From Runella sp. (GTDB taxonomy: Bacteria > Bacteroidota > Bacteroidia > Cytophagales > Spirosomataceae), in contig NZ_JAIXST010000126.1 of NCBI RefSeq assembly GCF_027484545.1, forward strand, positions 1 to 53,650: a DNA stretch of 53,650 nt. The letters run 5' to 3'. This document shows positions 26,092 to 33,857 of this stretch, in pieces. The notes below the pieces were generated by a model. That model saw only the letters and a list, made by a program, of their open reading frames with translations. It made no database searches and was not told the origin of the DNA. Numbering within the stretch: position 1 is the first letter of the stretch; each line of letters begins with the position of its first letter. The position numbers and the translations under genes were made by a program.

Positions 26092-29000
26092 GAACTTTTG
26101 AATAGCTCCTAACAATTCCTGCGGGGTAGGGAGCGGAAGATGGTTAAATTTGGGGTGAATCGGAATTTGAATAAAAACGGCATTGCCTTCCCCAACTTTG
26201 GGAGCCCACACGATTTGCCCACGCAGGATAGCGACTCGTGATTCAATATTCCCGATTCCTAATCCCTGCTTGGCTTTTGCGTACTCAAATCCCTTTCCAT
26301 CGTCGAAATAATCGAAATAAATAACATCATCGTCCAGATGGACTCGGATAGTAATTTTATGGCTTTCGGAGTGTTTGAGGGTGTTGTTCATTAATTCCTG
26401 CGTAACTCGATACAGACCCGTTTCGATTTCGGCAGGAAGGCGTTCGGGCAAGCGCGACGCATCCAACTCCACTTTTACCGACCCGGATTGACGAATTTTT
26501 TGCGCTAATTCTTCTACCGCAGTGGCGTAGCCATACTGCTCCAACATCCTCGGACTCAACTCGCGTAACATCCGCCGAATGTCCACGATGGAATCATTAA
26601 TGATTTCTAACGTTTTTCGCTTCATTTCCTGACTTTCAGGAATTGGAGAAAGGTATTTGGTCATGGAAGAAGCGTAGAGTTTCAGCGTTGCCAACCGGGC
26701 CCCCACTTCATCGTGCAGGTCTTGGGCAATTTGTTTGCGTTCCTGTTCCTGCGCATCAAGGGCTATTTTGAGTCGTTCCTGTTCAATTTGTTTAAGCCGG
26801 GTTAGACGGCTTTTTCCCGTTACAAAAGCTACATAACCAAATAGGCTGGTACATACGATATAAAACCACCAAGTTTGCCAGAAGGGAGGGTAAACACGAA
26901 TATATAATCTTTTCACATCGTCGCTCCAAACCCCGTCACGGTTAGCCGCTACTACTTGAAACTCATATTTTCCCGGGTCTAAATTAGCGTACCGCACATA
27001 ATTTTTATCCCCGCTGTTTACCCATTTTTTATCCTGCCCTCTCAGTTTGTAGCGATACACATTTCGCCCGTTGCTGTAATAATCAATGGCTGCAAATTCA
27101 AATGAAAATGTATTGTCTGCATAAGGCAGCGTAATTATGTCCATTTCATTGATTTGCTTAGTGGTAGAGTAGGGCTTTTCGTCTACTTTAAAGTTGTAAA
27201 TATGAACACTGGGTTTAAACGAAAGTCGCCGAAGCCGTTCGGGATAAAAACTGTTGAAGCCTTTCACTCCGCCGAAAAAGATTTCTCCTTCGGCAGTCAT
27301 CGTAAAAGCGTTGCCGTTGTACTCAAATCCCTGAATCCCATCGGCCAGGTCAAAGTTGCGAAACTCTCGGTTCTTTTGGTCAAATTGAGAAATTCCGTGA
27401 TTCGTACTTAACCAAATATGTCGCTGTTTATCAATGACTACCCCATAAATATACGAATTGTCAAGGCCGTGACTGTCATTGTAAAAATGGTAATGACGAT
27501 TAGTAGGGTTGAGTTCTATGAGCCCTTTTTCGGTTCCTATCCACAATCTGTTGGTCACAGTATCTTCTCGTATTACATTGATATTGAAGTACTTCATACC
27601 CGAGTACACCTGTTTCCAGATTTTATCCTGATAACGGAAACCGTATAACCCTTCAAAATAGGCCGCCAGCCAAATGGTACTGTCTTTGGATTGATAAACG
27701 GAAAATATGTTCCGATTTTTCAGAATGGGCGGTTGCTCAAATTTCTCCGTCTTTGGATTGAAAATCCAAGGACCAACCGGCGTACCTAAGAGAAAATTGC
27801 CGTCGGACAACTCGGTGATATTGCGCGTATAATTGTTGCGGGAGGGGGTTTTGTCAAACTGATATAGCTTGAATGACTGTTTTTTGTCATCAAATCGCAG
27901 GAGCCCGCCATACGTTCCTACCCACATTTGGTGGTGTTTATCGCGTAAAAAAGATTTGATGAAATTGACCGAAGGCAGGGCTGGAGCGGCAGCTTCATTG
28001 AGATAACGCTTTACAATAGTGCGACTTACCGGATTGTAAACATTAAGGCTCCCTTCCGTTCCTACCCAAATAGTACCATCGGGCGCTTGGGTAAGGCAAC
28101 GTACCGAAAAATTGTCTAATCGCCTATAAAAAGGCAAATTGGGAGCATCCGTAATTTTTCGAAGAATAGACGCATTGGGAATAATTTTCAGAAGCCCGTC
28201 TGGGTCTACATTAGCCCAGATAATCCCGCGATTGTCTATGTAAATTCTGGTTATTTCGTAGTTGTCCAGACTTCTGGGGGTCACCAGAGGAAGATAAAGC
28301 GGTTCAAGGGTCCATTTGGTCGGGTTTAAAGTCCAAAAACCGTTTCGTTGAGTCCCAATCCACAATTTATTATTTAGACCTTCGGAAATACTGTAAACCG
28401 CTCCTATGTGTCTGTCTTCCGCTGATTTTTCAAAAAATTGAAATTCACCGCAAATAGGATCGAGCCGTACCACTCCTTTTAATGACCCTAACCATACAAT
28501 GTTCTTCGCATCCACGTAGAGACAAATGATATTGAGCGGCATTCCCAACTCATTTTTGGGAGAGTTACTGAAATAATAGTGGTATTTTTTTTCTTTGATG
28601 TTGAACCTGACCACGCCCTTATTTCCCAACATCCACACATCGCCCGCGGGGGTTCGCGTTGTCCAATCAATATAGTCAAAGTCTTGAGTGATAAATACTT
28701 CGGGCGCTACTATTCGGTGTTTTCCTGTCTTGAAATCGTAAGCAAAAATACCACCTCCTTCGCGAATGTACCAAAGCTCATTGCGGTCTGCGTAAAATGG
28801 AGCCGTACGTTTCTTTATGCCGATTTGACTTTTGTCAATGACCAACTTGAAGTGTTCGGTATCTCGTTCGTAGCAATTAAGTCCTTCTTCCGTGCCCAAC
28901 CAAATATTGCCGTGCCGGTCTTCTATCAAGCCGGCAATATTGACTCCATGTAAGGCATACGGGTTGTTGATGTCAGGTTTATAGACTTTGAAGGTATGCC

Positions 29001-29184
29001 CATCATACCGATTGACCCCGTCCTGCGTGCCAAACCACATAAACCCGCGGGAATCTTTTAAGATATGGTAAGGAGACCCCTGCGACAGACCTTTCTCTAC
29101 CCCGATATGTTCCAACCGGTAATCTTGTGCATGAACCAAACCAGTTGCACACAAAACCCATATAAGCACGTAGAGTCTATACAA
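26080..29184 (-). CDS. two-component sensor histidine kinase with Reg_prop beta-propeller
   Basis: A 1034-residue membrane sensor. After a signal peptide (ending VHAQ), residues 25-660 form the periplasmic two-bladed propeller region with many WxGT-type repeats (FMWFGTQDGVNRYDG, IWLGTEEGLNCYE, IWVGTEGSLNVY). A Y_Y_Y domain follows at about 680-765, and one membrane helix at about 768-790. A HisKA_3 domain carries H824 in QIAQDLHDEVGARL, and a HATPase domain has QELMNNTLKHSE and DDGKGFE. There is no response-regulator receiver or AraC domain at the C-terminus, so it is not a hybrid HTCS and must signal to a LuxR/NarL-type regulator encoded elsewhere. Its neighbour downstream of the start is a GH43 gene. 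Confidence 0.9.
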   Translation of the reverse strand: MYRLYVLIWVLCATGLVHAQDYRLEHIGVEKGLSQGSPYHILKDSRGFMWFGTQDGVNRYDGHTFKVYKPDINNPYALHGVNIAGLIEDRHGNIWLGTEEGLNCYERDTEHFKLVIDKSQIGIKKRTAPFYADRNELWYIREGGGIFAYDFKTGKHRIVAPEVFITQDFDYIDWTTRTPAGDVWMLGNKGVVRFNIKEKKYHYYFSNSPKNELGMPLNIICLYVDAKNIVWLGSLKGVVRLDPICGEFQFFEKSAEDRHIGAVYSISEGLNNKLWIGTQRNGFWTLNPTKWTLEPLYLPLVTPRSLDNYEITRIYIDNRGIIWANVDPDGLLKIIPNASILRKITDAPNLPFYRRLDNFSVRCLTQAPDGTIWVGTEGSLNVYNPVSRTIVKRYLNEAAAPALPSVNFIKSFLRDKHHQMWVGTYGGLLRFDDKKQSFKLYQFDKTPSRNNYTRNITELSDGNFLLGTPVGPWIFNPKTEKFEQPPILKNRNIFSVYQSKDSTIWLAAYFEGLYGFRYQDKIWKQVYSGMKYFNINVIREDTVTNRLWIGTEKGLIELNPTNRHYHFYNDSHGLDNSYIYGVVIDKQRHIWLSTNHGISQFDQKNREFRNFDLADGIQGFEYNGNAFTMTAEGEIFFGGVKGFNSFYPERLRRLSFKPSVHIYNFKVDEKPYSTTKQINEMDIITLPYADNTFSFEFAAIDYYSNGRNVYRYKLRGQDKKWVNSGDKNYVRYANLDPGKYEFQVVAANRDGVWSDDVKRLYIRVYPPFWQTWWFYIVCTSLFGYVAFVTGKSRLTRLKQIEQERLKIALDAQEQERKQIAQDLHDEVGARLATLKLYASSMTKYLSPIPESQEMKRKTLEIINDSIVDIRRMLRELSPRMLEQYGYATAVEELAQKIRQSGSVKVELDASRLPERLPAEIETGLYRVTQELMNNTLKHSESHKITIRVHLDDDVIYFDYFDDGKGFEYAKAKQGLGIGNIESRVAILRGQIVWAPKVGEGNAVFIQIPIHPKFNHLPLPTPQELLGAIQKFLFK

Positions 29185-29256
29185 GGTGTCAGGAAAGCTT
29201 AGATAATAACTTGTTCTGAACGAAAGCGTTAAGTGGGCAAGATACGGAAAAAAATA

Positions 29257-30261
29257 TTATTTGCCGATTGTGTGCTTTTCTACTCCTTCGTTGGTAATGA
29301 TTACCGGTTTTATCAAGCCGTTTGCGTCAAAAAACAATTGATCAATACACGTTACGCGGGAATTGCCGTCGGTTTCACCCAAAGGGCGGCGATGATAGAC
29401 CATGTACCAGGCATCGTCGGCAGGGTGATGAATGATAGAATGATGTCCCGCGCCCGTAGCCACTTTAGGGTCTTGCTGTAGTATTTTTCCTACGCGTTTG
29501 AAGGGGCCAAACGGTGAGTCAGCTATGGCATAAGCGACGCTGTAATTGGGGCCCGTCCAGCCGCCTTCCGACCACATAAAGTAATATTTTCCGTCTTTTT
29601 TAAACATAAACGGCCCTTCTACGTAGTTTTCGGGAGTTATTTCTTTGAAAATGGTGCCATCTTCAAAAGGAACAAAACCCGTAAAATCATCCTTTAACTT
29701 AGCGATATTACAGTGTCTCCATCCGCCATAAATTAAGTAGTACTGTTCTTTGTCTTTAAACACAAATTGGTCAATTGGCTGAGCGCCGTTATGAAATTTA
29801 TCGACCAACGGTTTTTTAAGATAATCCGTAAAAGGCCCGGCAGGTTTATCAGAAACCGCAATTCCGATTCCTCCAGTATCTTTGTCACTTTGTATGTCGT
29901 TTGCCCCAAAAAACAGGTAATACTTTCTTTTTTTCTCCACAATGGAGGGAGCCCACATGGCACGTTTGGCCCATTTAACGCGTGAAGTATCCAGTATCGA
30001 CGAGTGCTTTGTCCAATGCACTAAATCGGGAGATGAAAAAGCATCAAGAAAGACCTGTTTGTTATAAGGAGCAGAGTAAGTGGGATAGATCCAGAATTGT
30101 TTTCCGAAAATGACTCCCTCGGGGTCGGCATACCAACCCTGAAAAACTGGGTTTCCTGATTTTTCTATTTTGGATTGCTGTGAGTAAAGCACCTGAACAT
30201 GAATCAACAAGATGCTTACAAAAAATGTTTTTTTCAGGGATAAGCGTATAGAGTTCTTCAT
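29257..30261 (-). CDS. glycoside hydrolase family 43 protein, exported
   Basis: A five-bladed beta-propeller glycosidase acting on arabinan, xylan or galactan side chains. The protein starts at 30261 with MKNSIRLSLKK and a signal peptide ending YSQQ. An upstream ATG at 30342 would overlap the preceding gene. The probable general base is the aspartate in GWYADPEGVIF. Other landmarks are RAMWAPSIVEKKRKYYLFF, the HNGAQPIDQFVFKD strand with the modulating aspartate, and the acid glutamate in NYVEGPFMFKKDGKYYF. The final GAGHHSIIHHPADDAWYMVYHR is typical. It starts 16 bases after the LD-carboxypeptidase stop, so the two are co-transcribed, though their roles look unrelated. Confidence 0.88.
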   Translation of the reverse strand: MKNSIRLSLKKTFFVSILLIHVQVLYSQQSKIEKSGNPVFQGWYADPEGVIFGKQFWIYPTYSAPYNKQVFLDAFSSPDLVHWTKHSSILDTSRVKWAKRAMWAPSIVEKKRKYYLFFGANDIQSDKDTGGIGIAVSDKPAGPFTDYLKKPLVDKFHNGAQPIDQFVFKDKEQYYLIYGGWRHCNIAKLKDDFTGFVPFEDGTIFKEITPENYVEGPFMFKKDGKYYFMWSEGGWTGPNYSVAYAIADSPFGPFKRVGKILQQDPKVATGAGHHSIIHHPADDAWYMVYHRRPLGETDGNSRVTCIDQLFFDANGLIKPVIITNEGVEKHTIGK

Positions 30262-30277
30262 AGGATGGAGTGAAAAA

Positions 30278-31186
30278 TTAACTTTCAAAATGTAATTGTA
30301 CGTTTTTGGAAGTAACGGAAAACTGAGCCATCCGTCCCACAATCATTGCTCGGTTGTCGGCTGTGTGGCCAACAGGAAAGTCAAAACAAACAGGATAATT
30401 ATAAGCAGACACGTGCTCTGCGATGATTTCGTAGTGATTTTTACCGAACGAAGAAGTCTCGTTGTCTTTAAGGTCAGTAAATTGTCCCACGACTAAACCT
30501 GCCAGTTGAGCTAATTTTCCTGCCCGCTTGAGTTGTACCATCATCCGGTCGAGGTTGTAATAATACTCTTCTACATCTTCGATAAATAGGATTTTATGAC
30601 GTGTATCCGTTTCGGAACGGGAACCTATTAAATGAGCCAACAAACAAAGATTACCTCCGACGATTGCCCCTTGACTTGTACCAAGGCGATTAAATGAATG
30701 GGCAGGGATTTGGTATGATAAGTCGTCTCCCCAAAGCACTTTTTTCAGTGTTTCCAGCGCATTTCCTGCTCCTTCCTGACCAAATAACTTGGGCATGGTG
30801 GCGTGCAAACTCTCGAAACCCATGCGTTCTAAATGGCAATGGATGGCCGTAATATCGCTGAAGCCAACTATCCACTTGGGGTGTTTACGAAATTTACGAA
30901 AGTGCAATCCATCAATAATTCGGGAACTTCCATAACCTCCTCGTGCCGAAAAAATAGCCTTGAGACTCGAATCATCGAGCATTTGCTGAAGGTCTCGTTG
31001 GCGTTCTTCGTCAGTTCCGGCAAATTGATTGTAACTTGTATGAAGGGTTTGGCCTTCAATAACTTTGAGTTGCCAATCTTCCCGCAGTATTCGCAGCCCT
31101 TCCTGCAATGCAGGATAGGACACTTGACTGGCCATTGCCAAAACACCTACGCGGTCACCGGCATGAAGAAATGGAGGTTTTATCAC
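30278..31186 (-). CDS. LD-carboxypeptidase, peptidase family S66
   Basis: A 302-residue cytosolic serine peptidase that trims the terminal D-alanine from murein tetrapeptides during cell-wall recycling. The catalytic residues are S110 in WIVGFSDITA, E203 in ILFIEDVEEYYYNLD and H274 in DFPVGHTADN, the Ser-Glu-His triad of LdcA. The IFSARGGYGSSRI segment and GAIVGGNLCLL are also typical. The predicted role matches anmK elsewhere in this window, which handles the sugar part of the same recycling route. The gene begins after a 114-base gap following the orphan nuoJ-like gene on the same strand. Confidence 0.92.
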   Translation of the reverse strand: MIKPPFLHAGDRVGVLAMASQVSYPALQEGLRILREDWQLKVIEGQTLHTSYNQFAGTDEERQRDLQQMLDDSSLKAIFSARGGYGSSRIIDGLHFRKFRKHPKWIVGFSDITAIHCHLERMGFESLHATMPKLFGQEGAGNALETLKKVLWGDDLSYQIPAHSFNRLGTSQGAIVGGNLCLLAHLIGSRSETDTRHKILFIEDVEEYYYNLDRMMVQLKRAGKLAQLAGLVVGQFTDLKDNETSSFGKNHYEIIAEHVSAYNYPVCFDFPVGHTADNRAMIVGRMAQFSVTSKNVQLHFES

Positions 31187-31300
31187 TGGAAAAAGTGTAA
31201 AGTTTAAAGGGAATAGGTTAAAGAAATGTTTGTATTATAACTAAAACAGAGGGACTTATAACTCAAAACTGCTGGATTTTTACTAGCGATGATTTTTTAC

Positions 31301-31834
31301 TTATTTCTCATTCTCTCGCTGAAAAGCCAAATAGGCAGCTCCCACTAAAGCTACTAATAATAGGATACCGGCTACTTCAAAAGCCCATACGTGACTGGTC
31401 ATCAGATTTACCCCGACTTGTTTAAGGGTAGAGTGGCGTGCAGAGGATTCTGATAATTCTGGCGATTGAATAATGAGAAAATTTGCGTGTGAGATTAACC
31501 AAAACAGCAAGCCAAAAATGGATAAGGCAATAAGAGCTCCCCAAAAACGATTCAGGTGCGTGGTCAGTACGATATTTGCTTTTTGACTGCTTTCCCGTTC
31601 GGCACGGTGCGTGAGCATGACTCCAAAAATGAGTAAAACCAATACGCCTCCCACGTAAATCAGTAGTTGAGTAATGGCTAAAAAATCGGCACCTGCCAAT
31701 ACGTACAGTGCCGCCACGCCCAATAAGGCGATAAAGAGGCACAAAGCCGCATACATGACATTACGGGTAAAAAGTATCGTCAACGCTGCACCGATTGCCA
31801 ATGCTGAAAAGCCATAAAATGCAATTTCTGCCAT
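31301..31834 (-). CDS. orphan NuoJ-like NADH-quinone oxidoreductase subunit
   Basis: A 177-residue protein with five predicted membrane helices, matching the subunit J family of complex I. It shares the order seen in the operonic nuoJ at 44398: a first helix followed by LFTRNVMYAALCLFIALLGVAALYVL, then ADFLAITQLLIYVGGVLVLLIFGVML, and a final EVAGILLLVALVGAAYLAFQRE. The two are clearly divergent. It is alone on the minus strand, 13 kb from the operon, between an LD-carboxypeptidase and an outer-membrane-like protein. It may belong to a second complex I, or be a relic or paralogue. Confidence 0.85.
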   Translation of the reverse strand: MAEIAFYGFSALAIGAALTILFTRNVMYAALCLFIALLGVAALYVLAGADFLAITQLLIYVGGVLVLLIFGVMLTHRAERESSQKANIVLTTHLNRFWGALIALSIFGLLFWLISHANFLIIQSPELSESSARHSTLKQVGVNLMTSHVWAFEVAGILLLVALVGAAYLAFQRENEK

Positions 31835-31864
31835 TTAAGTGTATATTAGGTTAAAGGGGAAACA

Positions 31865-31878
31865 ACCGCCCGTGCGGT
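31865..31878 (-). repeat. G+C-rich intergenic repeat, short inverted copy
   Basis: On the minus strand this reads ACCGCACGGGCGGT. Its first 13 bases equal the first 13 of the copy at 1460-1477. It lies in the gap before the orphan nuoJ-like gene. Confidence 0.5.
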
Positions 31879-31895
31879 GTGAAGGGATTCTTATT

Positions 31896-32387
31896 TTACC
31901 CCTTTTTTCTGAAAGTATACACAATCCCAAAATTGCTCTTTAAAACTCCTGAATCAAACTTTCGTACCACATACGGTGACAGCTCAAATGTTACACTTAC
32001 ATTAGGAACTGCTTTAAAAGGAGCAATGCGCGTACCTATATTAAGAGAGTAGCCTTCTACCACGTTTTTAGTTTGGTTTGCCAAAACTCCGATAAAATTA
32101 AAACGGACGCCCCCGCCCACGTACACCTGAAAATACTCTGCACGTTTTATATTCACCATCGGCAGTATTTCGGTGCTTAAACTGCCGAAGAGGGTGTTGG
32201 TCTGAAGTCGAAAATCACACCATACACTTTTAGCGGGATTGGTACTGACCGACAGAAGCCCATTCCAGGGATAATAGCCCACAGATTGTGCATTTGCATT
32301 GATACAAAAAATAAACAACCCCAAAAAAATCCCCGAACGAAGCAGTTTTCGAGCGGGGATTTGATTTTTACTTTTTATTTTTTTCAT
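31896..32387 (-). CDS. small outer-membrane-like protein of unknown function
   Basis: A 163-residue protein with a signal peptide (hydrophobic residues 17-31, ending NANAQ). The mature part has alternating hydrophobic residues and several aromatic-ended strands (QVYVGGGVRFNFIG, YSLNIGTRIAP, NVSVTFELSPYVV, LKSNFGIVYTF), as in small beta-barrel proteins. The last residues KSNFGIVYTFRKKG look like a beta-barrel end with a basic tail. It is not recognised as a named family. It follows the ffh gene by 16 bases on the same strand, so it may be read through from it. Confidence 0.65.
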   Translation of the reverse strand: MKKIKSKNQIPARKLLRSGIFLGLFIFCINANAQSVGYYPWNGLLSVSTNPAKSVWCDFRLQTNTLFGSLSTEILPMVNIKRAEYFQVYVGGGVRFNFIGVLANQTKNVVEGYSLNIGTRIAPFKAVPNVSVTFELSPYVVRKFDSGVLKSNFGIVYTFRKKG

Positions 32388-32402
32388 TCGTCCACTATCG
32401 TT

Positions 32403-33719
32403 CTATCGAACTTTCTGTTTGATGCCCATTTTCTCCATCGCGTTCATTTTCTTCATCATTTTACGCATCTCGTCAAACTGCTTCAAAAGATTATTGACCT
32501 GTTGAAGTGAGGTGCCGCTACCCAAAGCGATACGTTTTTTGCGACTTGCGTCAATGACATCGGGCGTTTCGCGTTCTTTTGGGGTCATAGAATGGATAAT
32601 AGCCTCAATCGGTTTGAAGGAATCATTGTCAATATCCATATCCTTCATAGCAGCACCCATACCGGGAATCATTCCGAGTAAGTCTTTGACATTCCCCATT
32701 TTCTTGATTTGCTGAAGCTGTCCCAAGAAATCATCAAAGTCAAATTTATTGGCCCGCATTTTGGCGTTAATGCGTTTGGCTTCGTCTTCGTCAAAGGCTT
32801 GTTGCGCACGCTCTACCAACGAAAGCACGTCGCCCATTCCCAAAATCCGGCTGGCCATCCGATCAGGATAGAAGCTGTCAAGGGCTTCCATTTTTTCTCC
32901 CGTTGAGATATACTTGATCGGTTTATCTACAATCTGCCGAATCGAAAGGGCCGCACCACCGCGCGCATCACCGTCTAATTTTGTCAGAACTACTCCGTCA
33001 AAGTTAAGGCGCTCGTTAAAGGTTTTGGCAGTATTAACGGCATCCTGTCCCGTCATTGAGTCTACTACAAACAGGATTTCGGTAGGTTTGAGCGAGGATT
33101 TAATGTTTTCTACCTCACGCATCATTACTTCATCCACGGCCAAACGTCCTGCCGTATCCACAATCACGATTTTCTTTCCCGTCTTTTTGGCATGAGCCAC
33201 GGCATTTTGAGCAATCTCAACGGCATTTTTATTGTCGGGCTCAGCATATACTTCAACGCCGATTTGCTCGCCCAGTACCTGCAACTGATTTATGGCCGCA
33301 GGGCGGTAAATATCGCAGGCAGCCAGCAATACCTGACGTCCCTGACGTTTGAGCAGCGTAGCAAGTTTTCCCGAAAATGTAGTTTTACCCGAACCCTGCA
33401 AACCTGCAATCAAAATAACAGCGGGATCCCCCTTGATGTTGATGCTTTCAGCTTGCCCCCCCATCAGTGCGGTCAGCTCTTCGTGAACAATTTTCACAAA
33501 CATCTGACCCGGTTCAACGGCGATTAAAATTTTCTGATCAAGGGCTTTATCCCTGATCCTGTCAGTTATATCCTTGGCAACTTTAAAATTAACGTCCGCA
33601 TCCACCAATGCCCGGCGCACCTCCTTAGTCGTAGCGGCTACGTTAATATCAGTAATTCTATCCTTCCCCTTAAGGGTGCGAATGGCTTTGTTTAATTTGT
33701 CCTGTAAGCTTTCAAACAT
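32403..33719 (-). CDS. ffh: signal recognition particle protein Ffh
   Basis: The GTPase subunit of the bacterial signal recognition particle, which binds signal sequences emerging from ribosomes and hands the complex to FtsY. The start is MFESLQDKLNKAIRTLKGKD at 33719; ATG at 33731 is less likely. The N domain occupies the first 80 residues, with an LIAGLQGSGKTTFSGKLA P-loop near residue 103, DTAGRLAVDEVMM, and TKLDGDARGGAALS. The methionine-rich M domain contains LGMIPGMGAAMKDMDID and a final KKMNAMEKMGIKQK. Length (438 residues) is normal. The gene diverges from the exported acetylesterase-like gene. Confidence 0.96.
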   Translation of the reverse strand: MFESLQDKLNKAIRTLKGKDRITDINVAATTKEVRRALVDADVNFKVAKDITDRIRDKALDQKILIAVEPGQMFVKIVHEELTALMGGQAESINIKGDPAVILIAGLQGSGKTTFSGKLATLLKRQGRQVLLAACDIYRPAAINQLQVLGEQIGVEVYAEPDNKNAVEIAQNAVAHAKKTGKKIVIVDTAGRLAVDEVMMREVENIKSSLKPTEILFVVDSMTGQDAVNTAKTFNERLNFDGVVLTKLDGDARGGAALSIRQIVDKPIKYISTGEKMEALDSFYPDRMASRILGMGDVLSLVERAQQAFDEDEAKRINAKMRANKFDFDDFLGQLQQIKKMGNVKDLLGMIPGMGAAMKDMDIDNDSFKPIEAIIHSMTPKERETPDVIDASRKKRIALGSGTSLQQVNNLLKQFDEMRKMMKKMNAMEKMGIKQKVR

Positions 33720-33792
33720 AGTAAAACACAATAAAATGAGGCCGCAAATTTAGTGAATCACTTGCTCAAACCATAATAACTTTAAAGTCCAG

Positions 33793-33823
33793 TGTGAAAA
33801 GTATTGTTATAATTTTAAATTTG
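33793..33823 (+). promoter_or_regulatory. weak candidate promoter for the acetylesterase-like gene
   Basis: TAAATTTG at 33816-33823 matches TAnnTTTG exactly. TGTG at 33793-33796, with a 19-base spacer, is a poor fit to TTTG. It lies 34 bases before the start codon. Confidence 0.3.
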
Positions 33824-33857
33824 CGTCTTAGAACCATTAAAAATCGAAAAGTTCGTC

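Noticed and set aside
30262-30342. Earlier start for the GH43 protein
   Set aside because: It would overlap the end of the LD-carboxypeptidase gene, and MKNSIRLSLKK at 30261 gives a proper signal peptide.
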